Part shown: piece after piece, positions 7,630 through 15,926 of the stretch
Position numbering within the stretch: position 1 is the stretch's first letter
Layout: the number at the start of each line of letters is the position of its first letter
From: Rhodopseudomonas sp. P2A-2r
GTDB taxonomy: Bacteria > Pseudomonadota > Alphaproteobacteria > Rhizobiales > Xanthobacteraceae
Direction: 5' to 3'
Length of the DNA: 64,000 nt
NCBI RefSeq assembly: GCF_026015985.1
Contig: NZ_CP110389.1
Coordinates: 3,008,001 to 3,072,000, forward strand
Notes under the pieces: generated by a model
Databases searched by the model: none
The model's input: only the letters and a program-made list of their open reading frames with translations
Told to the model about the DNA's origin: nothing
Made by a program: the position numbers and the translations under genes

Positions 7630-8480
7630 ATGCCGTCTGTGAATGCTGTCACAATCATAGGGAAGATTAGTTTGGAAGCGATCTTTGAAGATCAGGTAAC
7701 CGTATTCGTCGACTTTCTCGGATTCAGTAGTGCCAGCGTCCAGTTGGACGAGTCGATTCAACTAAAGCTTCTGCTTCTCCTTCGCGCAATCTCAACAATG
7801 AGAGGCGAATTTTCCAACGATTCTGACCCACCAGGCGCGAACATGAGCGCAATTCGATTGCGTCCAACAATTAGTACATTTTCGGATCATATTGTTGCTA
7901 GCTATCCGATGAGCCGTATCGATCTTGGTCAGGATGAGCAGACGACGCTAGGGCTTGTTTTGTTCGACGTAATTCTGAGAATTGCCAGAATTGCTGCCGC
8001 CGCACTTAGCATTGGTTTCCTCATTCGCGGCGGAGTTTCCAAAGGTCCACTGTACCATTCTAACGGTGTCGTTTTTTGATCAGCAATGGTCGAGGCCTAT
8101 GAGCTTGAGTCACGGGTCGCTATATATCCACGTGTTGTTCTATCTCCGTCTCTGTCTCGATCGCTCGATCGTCACCCAGGGGAGCCTCGCTTATTAGTCG
8201 TGCTGAAGATGGTGTCGCATGTCTTGACTACATATTTCACCTGCTGGGATCCGCGGCGGCGCCGGGCGAGGACCACTCAGTTCGTGTAAAGGAGTGGTAT
8301 GACGAAATAGTCCAGATGTTAAAGAGTAACGTCGATAATCTTAAGCAAGGCGACAATACAAATGCTTTGTCGAAATGGGTTTGGTTCTCTAGAAAGTTTG
8401 CGCGAGCCCTTTCCAGGACCAATCCTCAAATTCTGCGATCGATTGGTATTGCAACGGAAGCAATGGTTTGGGCAGACTAG
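7630..8480 (+). pseudogene. Degraded gene for a VFVDFLGF-motif protein (cyclase-like fold suspected)
   Basis: A coding region with lower GC than its neighbours. It begins near the ATG at 7630 and shows DQVTVFVDFLGFSSASVQLD, RPTISTFSDHIVASYP, AAALSIGFLIRGGVSKGPLY and HSNGVVF. A TGA at 8077-8079 interrupts it, but the same frame continues with AMVEAYELESRVAIYPRVVL. A one-base loss in the GGGG run at 8179-8182 then moves the frame to SRAEDGVACLDYIFHLLG and WVWFSRKFARAL, ending with TAG at 8478-8480. The VFVDFLGF ... IGFLIRGG layout recalls nucleotidyl-cyclase-like hypothetical proteins (an acidic residue after a hydrophobic strand), but I cannot assign a function. The last codon coincides with the IS5 target site. 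Confidence 0.7.
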
Positions 8481-9319
8481 GGTCCGGACCCAATAGCCGG
8501 ATTCCCCTGGCAGCCTGATCGTGATTCACTGCCTCATCGAGGAGGCGGTGAGATGGGTGATTTCTTTTGGTTTTCCGATGCGCAGTGGGCTCGAATTGAG
8601 CCGCTGCTTCCGACCGGCGTGCGCGGCAAGCCCCGGGTAGATGATCGTCGTGTGCTAAGCGGGATCGTCCATGCCCTGCGCTGTGGCGGCCGTTGGGCCG
8701 ACTGCGCCGACGTCTATGGGCCAAAGAAGACGCTTTATAACCGGTTCGTCCGCTGGTCCGAACGCGGCATCTGGCAAGGCATTTTCAGTGAGCTGGCGGG
8801 AGCAGGCGATGCGCCGGACCGGCTGTTCATCGACAGCAGCTGCATCAAGGTTCACCGCTGCGCAGGCGGTGGAAAAGGGGGCCTTGGCTCATGGTATCGG
8901 CCGCACGAAAGGCGGACGAAACACCAAGCTCCATGCGGTCTGCGATGAAAAGGGGCGCCCCTGCGTCCTGCTCCTGACGCCCGGAAACGTTCACGATTGC
9001 AGGGTTGCGCAGCTCTGCATCGAGGCGATGCCACCGTCGGCCGAACTCGTCGCGGACAAGGGATACGACAACCAGGCGCTGCGCGAGTGGTTGGTCGAGC
9101 GTGGCACCGAGCCCGTCATTCCCCCGCGCAAGAGCCGCAAGATCCAATACGATTACGACCGCGCCATCTACAAGCAGCGCAACGTCATCGAGCGTATGTT
9201 CTGCCGCTTCAAAGACTGGCGACGCATCGCCACCCGATTCGACCGCAACGTCCGAAACTTCATGAGTGCCATCAGCCTCGCCGCAGCCGTCATCTGGTGG
9301 CTGTAGTGAGTCCGGACCC
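8480..9319 (+). mobile_element. IS5-family (IS427-like) insertion sequence, complete
   Basis: An 840-base element. The left terminal inverted repeat starts GGGTCCGGACCCA at 8480. The right one, read inward on the minus strand from 9319, starts GGGTCCGGACTCA, so 12 of 13 bases match. The element is flanked by a TA duplication (8478-8479 and 9320-9321), as expected for the IS427 group. It contains one transposase in two overlapping frames. Both ends are intact, so the insertion may be recent. Removing it restores GACTAGACATCC across the junction, meaning it landed in the TAG stop of the upstream gene and rebuilt the same stop codon. Confidence 0.92.
8553..9306 (+). CDS. IS5-family DDE transposase, two frames
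   Basis: The first frame (8553-8948) encodes MGDFFWFSDAQWARIEPLLP, the N-terminal domain, and the first catalytic Asp in LFIDSSCIKVHRCAGGGKGG. The second frame, in phase with 9306, gives AHGIGRTKGGRNTKLHAV, the second Asp in LVADKGYDNQALREWL, and the Glu region in YKQRNVIERMFCRFKDWRRI (IERxFxxxKxxRRIATRxD), ending AAVIWWL. The frames overlap around AAAAGGGGG at 8873-8881, where a net +1 shift would fuse them into about 250 residues. Such a run suits programmed slippage, which many IS5-type elements use; one surplus G in the assembly is the alternative. Confidence 0.9.
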
Positions 9320-9436
9320 TAGACATCCGCTCAGCTCAAGTATTGCAAGCTGGTGGTCGTGCGAAACAGAGTGCTTTTGGGAAAATGCGAGCTTCACGTT
9401 TTCTCAGCCATGTGGCCGCAAATTGTTCAACAAGTA

Positions 9437-9463
9437 TTGACAAAATTCCCATAAGACTATAAT
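9437..9463 (+). promoter_or_regulatory. Near-consensus sigma-70 promoter with short spacer
   Basis: TTGACA (9437-9442) and TATAAT (9458-9463), both perfect hexamers, separated by 15 bases instead of the usual 17. It lies in an AT-richer stretch immediately before a very GC-rich non-coding segment. No gene starts within 480 bases downstream, so its natural product would be the hairpin-rich region that follows or a long leader of the pseudouridine synthase. Confidence 0.6.
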
Positions 9464-9469
9464 CCATAT

Positions 9470-9893
9470 CCGTCCCGTCCACGAGGGGCGCTTCATGAGG
9501 CGTCTGGAGTGTGGCGGGAGGCGGCGCCTGCGGGCGGGGGAGGACGTATCCCCGCGCACTCGGGAGGCCCTGGGTGGCCGTCCGACCCTACTGCGGGGGT
9601 CTGCCTTGAGTGGCTGGACGCGGACAGAGAAAGGCGGGGGAAAGCCCGCCGGAGTGGCGCAAGCCACGTGCTGGCCCGGAAGCACGGCCCTGGAGCCCAA
9701 AATCGCCGCGGTGGCGCGCCGAGAGGCGACGCGATCACCGCTTCGTCGTCGAGACGGCGCAGCAGGGATCGTGACCAAACCACCCATCGCGCCTCAAGGC
9801 GCGCCGCCACCCCTCATGTCCGGAGGGGCGGACTCCCAGCAAAACCCGGGCTCGTCGAGCCGCGGGAACGCGCCGATTTGCCCGTGACAGGCG
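9470..9893 (+). ncRNA. Candidate structured RNA / repeated GC-rich element
   Basis: A segment of more than 400 bases with strong local complementarity and no credible protein. Visible hairpins: GCGGGGGA / TCCCCGC near 9535; GGCGGG / CCCGCC around 9632-9650 with a GGAAAG loop; GTGGC-GCAA-GCCAC near 9655, a stem with a GNRA-type tetraloop; and CCCCTC / GGAGGGG near 9812. Open frames here on both strands are Arg/Gly/Pro-rich and look like composition artefacts. A consensus-like promoter ends seven bases upstream. I have a vague impression that similar segments recur in Bradyrhizobium genomes but could not check. It could be a structured RNA, a repeated mobile fragment, or the 5' leader of the next gene. 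Boundaries are approximate. Confidence 0.35.
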
Positions 9894-9954
9894 ATTAAAC
9901 CGTGACCCCCGAGCGCTTATGCGCTACGCAAAGCCAACCTCCCGGAGCCCCATC

Positions 9955-11721
9955 ATGAGCCGTCGCGACAAGAAACCCCTCGCCAAATCCCGCGGCCCTG
10001 CCGGCGCGCGCGGCAAGGGCGGGCGTCCGAAGACGGCGGGGACCACCACGGGCTCCAAGACCTCGCGCCCCAAGGGCGACCGCGGCGCGGAGCGCCCCGA
10101 AGGCAAGCGGCCGTCGTTCGGCAAGGCCGGGCGCATCAGCAGCGATCGTCCGATGAGCGCCCGGCCGCCGCGCGCCCGCGACGGCGAACGCCCGGAGCGG
10201 GCCGAGCGCCCGGAACGTGGTGAGCGGCCGGCGCGGTTCGAACGCTCCGAGCGTCCGCAGCGCAGCGAGCGATCCGAACGTCCCGAACGCAGCTTTGGCG
10301 ACAGGTCGCAGGCGGCGCGTCCGCCGCGCGAACGCACGCAAGGCCGTCCCGAGCGCCCGGAGCGCGCCAAATCTGATCGCAGCTTCGGCGAGCGCCCGGG
10401 CGCCGTGCGTCCGTCGCGCAACCGCATCGATGCCGCGCTCGAGCGCTCCGAATGGGGCGAAGGCGCGCCACGCGAGCCGCGCGATGCCCGCTTCGAGAGC
10501 CCGGACCGTGGCGCCCGCAGCGAGCGTCCGGCGCGAACCGCGCGTCCGGAACGTACCGAGCGTCCGCAGCGCACCGAGCGGTTCGGCAATGACCGCCCGC
10601 CGTCGCGCGGCGGCCGTCCGCCGGCGCGCGTGCCGCGCGAGCGCGAGCCGAAGCGCGAGCGTCCGCCCTACGATCCCGAGACCTTCGTGCCGGAGCCCAA
10701 GGTGGTGGTGCCCAAGGCGCCGCTGCCGACCGCGGTGGAGATGGCTGTCGTCACGGCCGACGAGGCCGGCATGCGCGTCGATCGCTTCCTCGAAGCGCGC
10801 TTCGAAGGCCTGTCGTTTTCCCACATCCAGCGCATCGTCCGCAAAGGCGAGCTGCGCGTGAACGGCAAGCGTGCCGACAGCAAGGACCGGCTGGAAGAGG
10901 GGCAGACCGTCCGCATCCCGCCGCTCAAGCTCGACACGCCAAAAGTCGGCGGCGGCGAACTCTCCGAAGCCGCGCAAAAAACGCTGGCGGCGCTGAAGGA
11001 GATGATCATCTTCGAGGACGCCGACGTGATGGTGCTGAACAAACCCGCCGGCCTCGCCGTGCAGGGCGGCTCCGGCACCGTGCGTCATGTCGACGGCATG
11101 CTGGAAGTGATGCGCGACGCCAAGGGCCAGAAGCCGCGCCTGGTGCATCGCCTCGACAAGGACACCGCCGGCTGTCTCCTGATCGCCAAGACGCGCTTTG
11201 CCGCCACCAAGCTGACCGGCTCGTTCCGCGAGCGCTCGGCGCGAAAAATCTACTGGGCGCTGGTGGCCGGCGTGCCGAAGCCGAAGCAGGGCCGCATCTC
11301 GACCTATCTCGCCAAGGAAGAGAACGAGGAAGACACCATCATGCGCGTCGCCCAGCATGGCGACGAGGGCGCCAGCCACGCGGTGACGTACTACGCGGTG
11401 GTCGAAACGTCCGCGCAAAAACTGGCCTGGGTGTCGCTGAAGCCGGTGACCGGGCGGACCCATCAGCTGCGCGCGCACATGGCGCATATCGACCACGCCA
11501 TTATCGGCGACCCCAAATACTTCAACAAGGAAAACTGGCAGCTGCCCGGCGGCATCCAGAAGAAGCTGCATCTGCTGGCGCGGCGCATCGTGGTGCCGCA
11601 TCCGCGCGGCGGCACCATCGACGCCACCGCACCGTTGCCGCCGCACATGCTGCAGTCGTGGAATCTGCTCGGCCTCGAAGCCGATCGCTTCGATCCGATC
11701 GAGAACGCGCCGGAAGAGTAA
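9955..11721 (+). CDS. RluC/RluD-type pseudouridine synthase with long disordered N-terminus
   Basis: A 588-residue protein starting MSRRDKKPLAKSRGP at 9955, preceded by GGAG; the upstream in-frame start is less likely. Residues about 1-240 are an Arg/Glu/Pro/Ser-rich low-complexity extension with repeated RPER, ERSER and RPPR units, highly charged and probably RNA-binding. An S4 domain follows (MRVDRFLEARFEGLSFSHI ... IVRKGELRVNGKR). The catalytic domain carries the motif RLVHRLDKDTAGCLLIA with the nucleophilic Asp, and later GRTHQLRAHMAHI. RluC-type enzymes modify uridines of 23S rRNA; which positions are targeted here cannot be told. Usual RluC proteins are about 320 residues, so the extension is notable. 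Confidence 0.92.
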   Translation: MSRRDKKPLAKSRGPAGARGKGGRPKTAGTTTGSKTSRPKGDRGAERPEGKRPSFGKAGRISSDRPMSARPPRARDGERPERAERPERGERPARFERSERPQRSERSERPERSFGDRSQAARPPRERTQGRPERPERAKSDRSFGERPGAVRPSRNRIDAALERSEWGEGAPREPRDARFESPDRGARSERPARTARPERTERPQRTERFGNDRPPSRGGRPPARVPREREPKRERPPYDPETFVPEPKVVVPKAPLPTAVEMAVVTADEAGMRVDRFLEARFEGLSFSHIQRIVRKGELRVNGKRADSKDRLEEGQTVRIPPLKLDTPKVGGGELSEAAQKTLAALKEMIIFEDADVMVLNKPAGLAVQGGSGTVRHVDGMLEVMRDAKGQKPRLVHRLDKDTAGCLLIAKTRFAATKLTGSFRERSARKIYWALVAGVPKPKQGRISTYLAKEENEEDTIMRVAQHGDEGASHAVTYYAVVETSAQKLAWVSLKPVTGRTHQLRAHMAHIDHAIIGDPKYFNKENWQLPGGIQKKLHLLARRIVVPHPRGGTIDATAPLPPHMLQSWNLLGLEADRFDPIENAPEE

Positions 11722-11774
11722 AACGGTGACGATGTCGGAGCTTGATCCGTTCGAATTGAGTAGACTCGGTATCG

Positions 11775-11908
11775 TGTCCCGGACGCGGTGCGGCACGAAG
11801 TGCCGCTCCGCAGATCCGGGATCCCGGTTTCTTCCTTGGCAAAGCTGGGCCCCGGATCTGCGGCGCACCACGCCGCTAATAAGCGGCGCAGTGCACCGCG
11901 TCCGGCGA
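11775..11908. repeat. Dispersed palindromic intergenic repeat, family A (copy 3)
   Basis: TGTCCCGGACGCGGTGCGGC ... CGCAGATCCGGGATCCCGG, then CCCCGGATCTGCGGCGCACC ... GTGCACCGCGTCCGGCG. It has the same arrangement of outer and inner inverted arms as copy 1. It ends 14 bases before the bluB start codon, so it is part of that gene's leader if transcription starts upstream. Confidence 0.85.
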
Positions 11909-11922
11909 ACGATGGCAGCGAC

Positions 11923-12579
11923 ATGAATCCGATGCCCCCGCACGCCGCGCCGGAGTTCGACGACGCCTTTCGCACGCGCCTGCATGACCTGTTCGGCTGG
12001 CGTCGCGATATCCGGCATTTTCGCACCGATGCTTTGCCCGATGGGACGATCGAGCGCCTGATCGGGATCGCCTGTCTGGCGCCGTCGGTCGGCCTCAGCC
12101 AGCCCTGGCGTTTCGTCATCGTCGACGATCCCGCGCGTCGCCAGGCGGTGCTCGACAATTTCACGACCTGCAATGCCGAAGCGCTGGGCGCCTGCAGCGA
12201 CGAGCGGGCGTCGCGCTACGCCAGCCTCAAGCTCGCCGGGCTGCGCGAGGCGCCGTGCCATCTCGCGGTGTTCTGCGAACGCGCAACCGAGGTCGGCCAT
12301 GGTCTCGGCCGCCGCACCATGCCGGAGATGGCCGACTATTCCGTGGTCGCGGCGATCTCGACATTGTGGCTGGCGGCGCGCGCCGAGGGCATCGGCGTCG
12401 GCTGGGTCTCGATCCTCGATCCCGCCGTTGTCGCGCTCTCCTTGGGCGTCCCCCGCGACTGGCGGCTGATCGGCTATCTCTGCATTGGCTATCCCCGGGC
12501 CGAGGACGATCGTCCGGAACTGGAGCGCGTCGGCTGGGAACGACGCCAGCCGCCGGGCGATCACATTGTCCGGCGTTGA
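11923..12579 (+). CDS. bluB: 5,6-dimethylbenzimidazole synthase
   Basis: A 218-residue nitroreductase-fold enzyme that cleaves reduced FMN with oxygen to make the lower ligand of vitamin B12. Diagnostic blocks: FRTRLHDLFGWRRDIRHFRT at the N-terminus, the flavin-binding LIGIACLAPSVGLSQPWRFV, LGRRTMPEMADYSVVAAIST in the middle, and GIGVGWVSILDP followed by LIGYLCIGYP. The GWRRDIRHF and APSVGLSQPW elements separate BluB from ordinary nitroreductases. The start MNPMPPHAAP at 11923 is the first start clear of repeat A. I looked for a cobalamin riboswitch upstream and saw none. No other cobalamin genes adjoin. Confidence 0.94.
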   Translation: MNPMPPHAAPEFDDAFRTRLHDLFGWRRDIRHFRTDALPDGTIERLIGIACLAPSVGLSQPWRFVIVDDPARRQAVLDNFTTCNAEALGACSDERASRYASLKLAGLREAPCHLAVFCERATEVGHGLGRRTMPEMADYSVVAAISTLWLAARAEGIGVGWVSILDPAVVALSLGVPRDWRLIGYLCIGYPRAEDDRPELERVGWERRQPPGDHIVRR

Positions 12580-12616
12580 GGCGGCGCCCCTTGAGCGCGC
12601 GCGACGGCGGCACGAC

Positions 12617-12940
12617 ATGAAAGCGATGGTAAAACGCGCCTCCCTCATTCTGACTGCTATCATCGCCGTGACGCTCGCTGCCGGCGGCGCTGCCTCGGCG
12701 CAGATCCTGCCGCCCGGCGGCGGAATGCTGGCGCCGCCGCCGCCGGCCCCACCGCCGCCGCCCGCCGTCACCGTGCCGGTGGTTCCGCAACTGGATTCCA
12801 CGCCGGCCAGTCCGAAAGCGGGGATCGAGTCGCGCGGATCGTTCGGCGATCGCGTCACCGGCTGCCTGCAGGATGGCGCTGCCGCCGGACTTGGACCCAA
12901 CGAACGCGCCGCCTATTCGCGGTCCTGCGCCAACCGGTAG
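12617..12940 (+). CDS. Small secreted proline-rich protein of unknown function
   Basis: A 107-residue protein starting MKAMVKRASLILTAIIAVT, with a signal peptide ending near AASAQ. It is followed by a Pro-rich linker (about residues 33-60, runs of P and APP) and a C-terminal part RGSFGDRVTGCLQDGAAAG ... YSRSCANR with two cysteines that could form a disulfide. The pattern (signal, Pro-rich spacer, short Cys-containing tail) is common among small periplasmic proteins of this family of bacteria. I do not recognise a named domain. It follows bluB closely in the same direction and may be cotranscribed with it. Confidence 0.75.
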   Translation: MKAMVKRASLILTAIIAVTLAAGGAASAQILPPGGGMLAPPPPAPPPPPAVTVPVVPQLDSTPASPKAGIESRGSFGDRVTGCLQDGAAAGLGPNERAAYSRSCANR

Positions 12941-13004
12941 GCCGTCTTTGCCTGCCCCGATGCTTCAGCTAAACTCAGCCGCTCAACCGGGATTGAATTG
13001 ATCG

Positions 13005-13790
13005 ATGCGTGAACTGTTCGACGAGGTCTATGGCCAGGCGGGGCTCGATCCGGAAGAGGCGGTGCGCAAGTCGACGCGCGGGCCGCAGCGCAAGCGTTTT
13101 CACGTCAAGGCCGGCTTCGATGAGACGCCGGAGGGTTTTGCTATCACCCTCGATGGCAGGACAGTGCGCACGCCGTCGCGACAACCGCTGGCGGCGCCGA
13201 ACCGCGACATCGCCGCGGCCATCGCCGCCGAATGGGACGCGCAGCAGGAGTTCATCAATCCGATGACCATGCCGCTGACGCGGCTCGCCAACAGCGTCAT
13301 CGATGCGGTCGGCGACAACGTCGCTGCAGTGGCCGACGACATCGCGAAATATGTCGGCACCGACCTGTTGTTCTATCGCGCCGGTCATCCCGAGGCGCTG
13401 GTCGCGCGCGAGGCCAGGGCGTGGGATCCGGTGCTGTTCTGGGCCGCCGAAGAGCTTGGCGCGCATTTCATCCTCGCCGAAGGCATCATCCACGTCCGCC
13501 AGCCCGATGCGGCCGTTGCGGCGGTGCGCGCGGTGTTGCCGTCCGATCCGTGGCGCGTCGCGGCGCTGCATCTGGTGACGACCGTGACCGGCTCGGCGCT
13601 GCTGGCAGTGGCGCTGCTGCGCGGCCGGCTCGATGCCGATCAGGTCTGGGCCGCGGCCCATGTGGACGAGGACTGGAACATCGAGCAGTGGGGCATCGAC
13701 GAGGAAGTCGCCGCCCGCCGCGCCGCCAAGAAGGTCGACTTCGAGGCCGCCGCAAGCGTTTTGCGGGCGCTGGCGCCCAATCCGGGTTAA
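13005..13790 (+). CDS. ATP12-family F1-ATPase assembly chaperone
   Basis: A 261-residue protein of the ATP12 family, the chaperone that binds the F1 alpha subunit during ATP synthase assembly in mitochondria and many alphaproteobacteria. Recognisable segments are KRFHVKAGFDETPEGFAITL, DGRTVRTPSRQPLAAP, IAAEWDAQQEFINPMTMPLT, LANSVIDAVGDN and AKYVGTDLLFYRAGHP; the C-terminal domain contains HLVTTVTGSALLAVALLRG and VDEDWNIEQWGIDEEVAARR. Length and domain order are typical. ATP synthase genes are not nearby, which is usual. Its role in bacteria is inferred from the mitochondrial homologue. Confidence 0.92.
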   Translation: MRELFDEVYGQAGLDPEEAVRKSTRGPQRKRFHVKAGFDETPEGFAITLDGRTVRTPSRQPLAAPNRDIAAAIAAEWDAQQEFINPMTMPLTRLANSVIDAVGDNVAAVADDIAKYVGTDLLFYRAGHPEALVAREARAWDPVLFWAAEELGAHFILAEGIIHVRQPDAAVAAVRAVLPSDPWRVAALHLVTTVTGSALLAVALLRGRLDADQVWAAAHVDEDWNIEQWGIDEEVAARRAAKKVDFEAAASVLRALAPNPG

Positions 13791-13844
13791 CGAGAGGTTT
13801 ACGCCGTTGCGCTAGGATTTGTCGGCCATCAGCCGGTGCAGCCC

Positions 13845-15578
13845 ATGTCGCTTGTCGTCAATCCCGTCTCGCCGGTCATCGCCATTCCCGGCGTGTCCAA
13901 TGTGGTCATGCAGCCCGGCAGCGTGATTACCGCCCGGGTGCTGCAGGTGCTCGGCGCCGATCAGGCGCGGATCTCGATCGGCGGCCAATCCCTGGACGTG
14001 CAGACGCAGGTCCCGCTGCAGGCCGGCCAGAGCCTGCAACTGGCGGTGTCGCAGACGTCTGACGGTATCAGGCTGGCCGTGGTCAACCAGCAGGCCTTGC
14101 CCGCTCCCGCCAACGCGGCATCGGGCGATGTCGTCACGCTGGCGCCCGACGCGGCGCACAGCATTGCGGCGCAGGCTCCGTCCATCCTTCTGGTGAAAAA
14201 CCCGCTCACCCCGCAGGAGGCGCTTGCGGTCACCACCGCGACGCAGATCGCTGCCACCCAGCAGGCCAGTCTGGCGCCGCTGTTCGCCAATCTCGGCGCC
14301 GCCGGCGGGCTGCAGAACCTGCCGCCGCAATTGCAGCAGGCCATGGCGCAGCTGCTGGCGCAGCGCCCCAACCTCGATCCCAACCTCACCGGCGCTGCCG
14401 TGCAGCAAGCGTTCGAAAAATCTGGCCTGTTCCTGGAAGCCTCCTTGGCCTCAGGTGCAGCACCGTCGGCCAGCACGCCGGATCTCAAGGCATCGCTGAT
14501 TGTGCTGCGTCAGGTCCTCACCGCGACGCTGGGCAACATGGCGACGGCGCCCGCAACAGCGCCGATGCAGCAGGGCGCTCAGGGAATAGCTGCAGCCGTC
14601 CCGCAGGGCGTTGCGGCCGATGTCGTGCTGAACGGGCAGACGGCCTTTCTGTTGGCTATGCAGACGGCGGATGCGCCCATCGCGACGTCGTTGCCCGCCG
14701 CGCAAACAGCTGCGTCGCCGGCACCAAACGCCGCTGCGGAGATTCCGGCCGAGGTGGCCGGTCATACTGCGCCGGTTCAGGTCATCCTCACACCGCCGAC
14801 GCCGGCCGAGTCCGCGGCGCGTGCCGCGGCCGGCAGCGCCGCGCTGACGCTGCTGCAGGAAGCCGTGCAGGCCAATCCGGCCTTTGCGGCCAGCGCCGGA
14901 AAAGCGGGGCTCAGCGACAGCCTGATGCTGTCCTTGCTGCCGGCGTTGACGGGCATGCGAACCCAGAAGGTCGACGACAGCGCGACCGTGCACACCAACA
15001 TTCCGCCGCCGCCATTGCGCGGCGCGCTGCCTACGGCGCAGCCGGTGATGCCGGCGACCATCGTCGCCAACGCGCCGCCCGAGACCACGCTTCGCCATCT
15101 GCTCGCCGACACCGACGCCGCCCTCGCGCGGCAGACGCTGATGCAGGTCGCCTCCTTGCCGGACCGCGGCGATGCATCGTCGATGCGGATCGATCCGGCC
15201 TCGCCGCGCTGGAGCTTCGAAATTCCCTTCGCCATGCCGCAGGGCACGGCGATCGCGCAGTTCGAGATCTCGCGCGATGGCGGCAATGACAATCCGACCG
15301 AGGCGGCGCAGCAGGTGTGGCGGGCGCGGTTTTCGCTCGACGTCGAGCCGGCCGGGCCGGTGCATGCGCTGGTCTCGCTGCAGGGCGACAAGACCTCGGT
15401 GCGCATGTGGGCAGAGCGGCCGGCGACAGCGCAGCAGCTTCGCGATGGCGCCAGCCAGCTCAATCAGGCACTGGTTCGCGCCGAACTGCATCCCGGCGAT
15501 ATCGTGATCCGCGATGGCGCGCCGCCGTCGCAGCCGGCGCCGGCTTCCGCCGGACATTTCCTGGACCGCGCGCTATGA
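13845..15578 (+). CDS. Flagellar hook-length control protein FliK-like
   Basis: About 577 residues from the ATG at 13845 (a GTG three codons earlier is possible). The long N-terminal and central part is rich in Ala, Gln and Pro (for example NLPPQLQQAMAQLLAQRPNL), as expected for the variable ruler region of FliK. The C-terminal domain (about 440-560) carries RWSFEIPFAMPQGTAIAQFE, ARFSLDVEPAGPVHALVSLQ and RAELHPGDIVIRDG, matching the conserved FliK C-terminal fold that interacts with FlhB. Its stop overlaps the start of an FlhB-like gene (ATGA), strongly supporting the assignment. Primary sequence of FliK is poorly conserved, so the exact role in the flagellar system is inferred. Confidence 0.82.
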   Translation: MSLVVNPVSPVIAIPGVSNVVMQPGSVITARVLQVLGADQARISIGGQSLDVQTQVPLQAGQSLQLAVSQTSDGIRLAVVNQQALPAPANAASGDVVTLAPDAAHSIAAQAPSILLVKNPLTPQEALAVTTATQIAATQQASLAPLFANLGAAGGLQNLPPQLQQAMAQLLAQRPNLDPNLTGAAVQQAFEKSGLFLEASLASGAAPSASTPDLKASLIVLRQVLTATLGNMATAPATAPMQQGAQGIAAAVPQGVAADVVLNGQTAFLLAMQTADAPIATSLPAAQTAASPAPNAAAEIPAEVAGHTAPVQVILTPPTPAESAARAAAGSAALTLLQEAVQANPAFAASAGKAGLSDSLMLSLLPALTGMRTQKVDDSATVHTNIPPPPLRGALPTAQPVMPATIVANAPPETTLRHLLADTDAALARQTLMQVASLPDRGDASSMRIDPASPRWSFEIPFAMPQGTAIAQFEISRDGGNDNPTEAAQQVWRARFSLDVEPAGPVHALVSLQGDKTSVRMWAERPATAQQLRDGASQLNQALVRAELHPGDIVIRDGAPPSQPAPASAGHFLDRAL

Positions 15579-15841
15579 CCGTGCAGACCAAGAACCAGAT
15601 TGCGGTGGCGCTGCACTACGACAAGACCGGCGCGCCGCGGGTCGTCGCCAAGGGCAGGGGCGCCATCGGCGCCAAGATCGTCGAGGTCGCCCGCGCCCAC
15701 GACATCCCCATCGAGGAAAACGAAATGCTGGCCGGCGCGCTGTCCAACGTGGAGATCGGCGACGAAATTCCGGCCGAGCTCTACAAGGCAGTGGCCGAGG
15801 TGCTGATCTTCGTGCTCAAGCTGTCGCGCGGCCTGCGCTAG
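15575..15841 (+). CDS. FlhB-like (EscU/YscU/HrcU cytoplasmic domain) small protein
   Basis: An 88-residue protein resembling only the cytoplasmic domain of FlhB, without membrane helices. QIAVALHYDKTGAPRVVAKG aligns with the region after the FlhB cleavage site, and IVEVARAHDIPIEENEMLAG, then IGDEIPAELYKAVAEVLIFV, are the conserved helices and strands of the switch domain. The NPTH autocleavage motif is absent, as in other FlhB-X or FhlB proteins. It overlaps the upstream FliK-like gene by four bases (ATGA), implying translational coupling and a joint role in substrate-specificity switching. Confidence 0.9.
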   Translation: MTVQTKNQIAVALHYDKTGAPRVVAKGRGAIGAKIVEVARAHDIPIEENEMLAGALSNVEIGDEIPAELYKAVAEVLIFVLKLSRGLR

Positions 15842-15926
15842 TCTTTGGCTACTTCTGGGCGCCGTCATCGTTTTACCACGATGCGGCGCGCAACGTGCGG
15901 CATTGTCCTTCGCATCGGGTGCCGCC

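Noticed and set aside
9495..9887. Open frame over the GC-rich hairpin region
   Set aside because: Composition-driven, no ribosome site, and the same bases form strong hairpins; treated as non-coding.
11722..11922. Cobalamin riboswitch before bluB
   Set aside because: The space is occupied by repeat family A, and no B12-box-like element was seen.
9895..12900. A 1001-codon open frame on the minus strand
   Set aside because: It lies opposite the pseudouridine synthase and bluB genes and is composed of Arg/Ala/Gly-rich translation typical of antisense frames in high-GC DNA.
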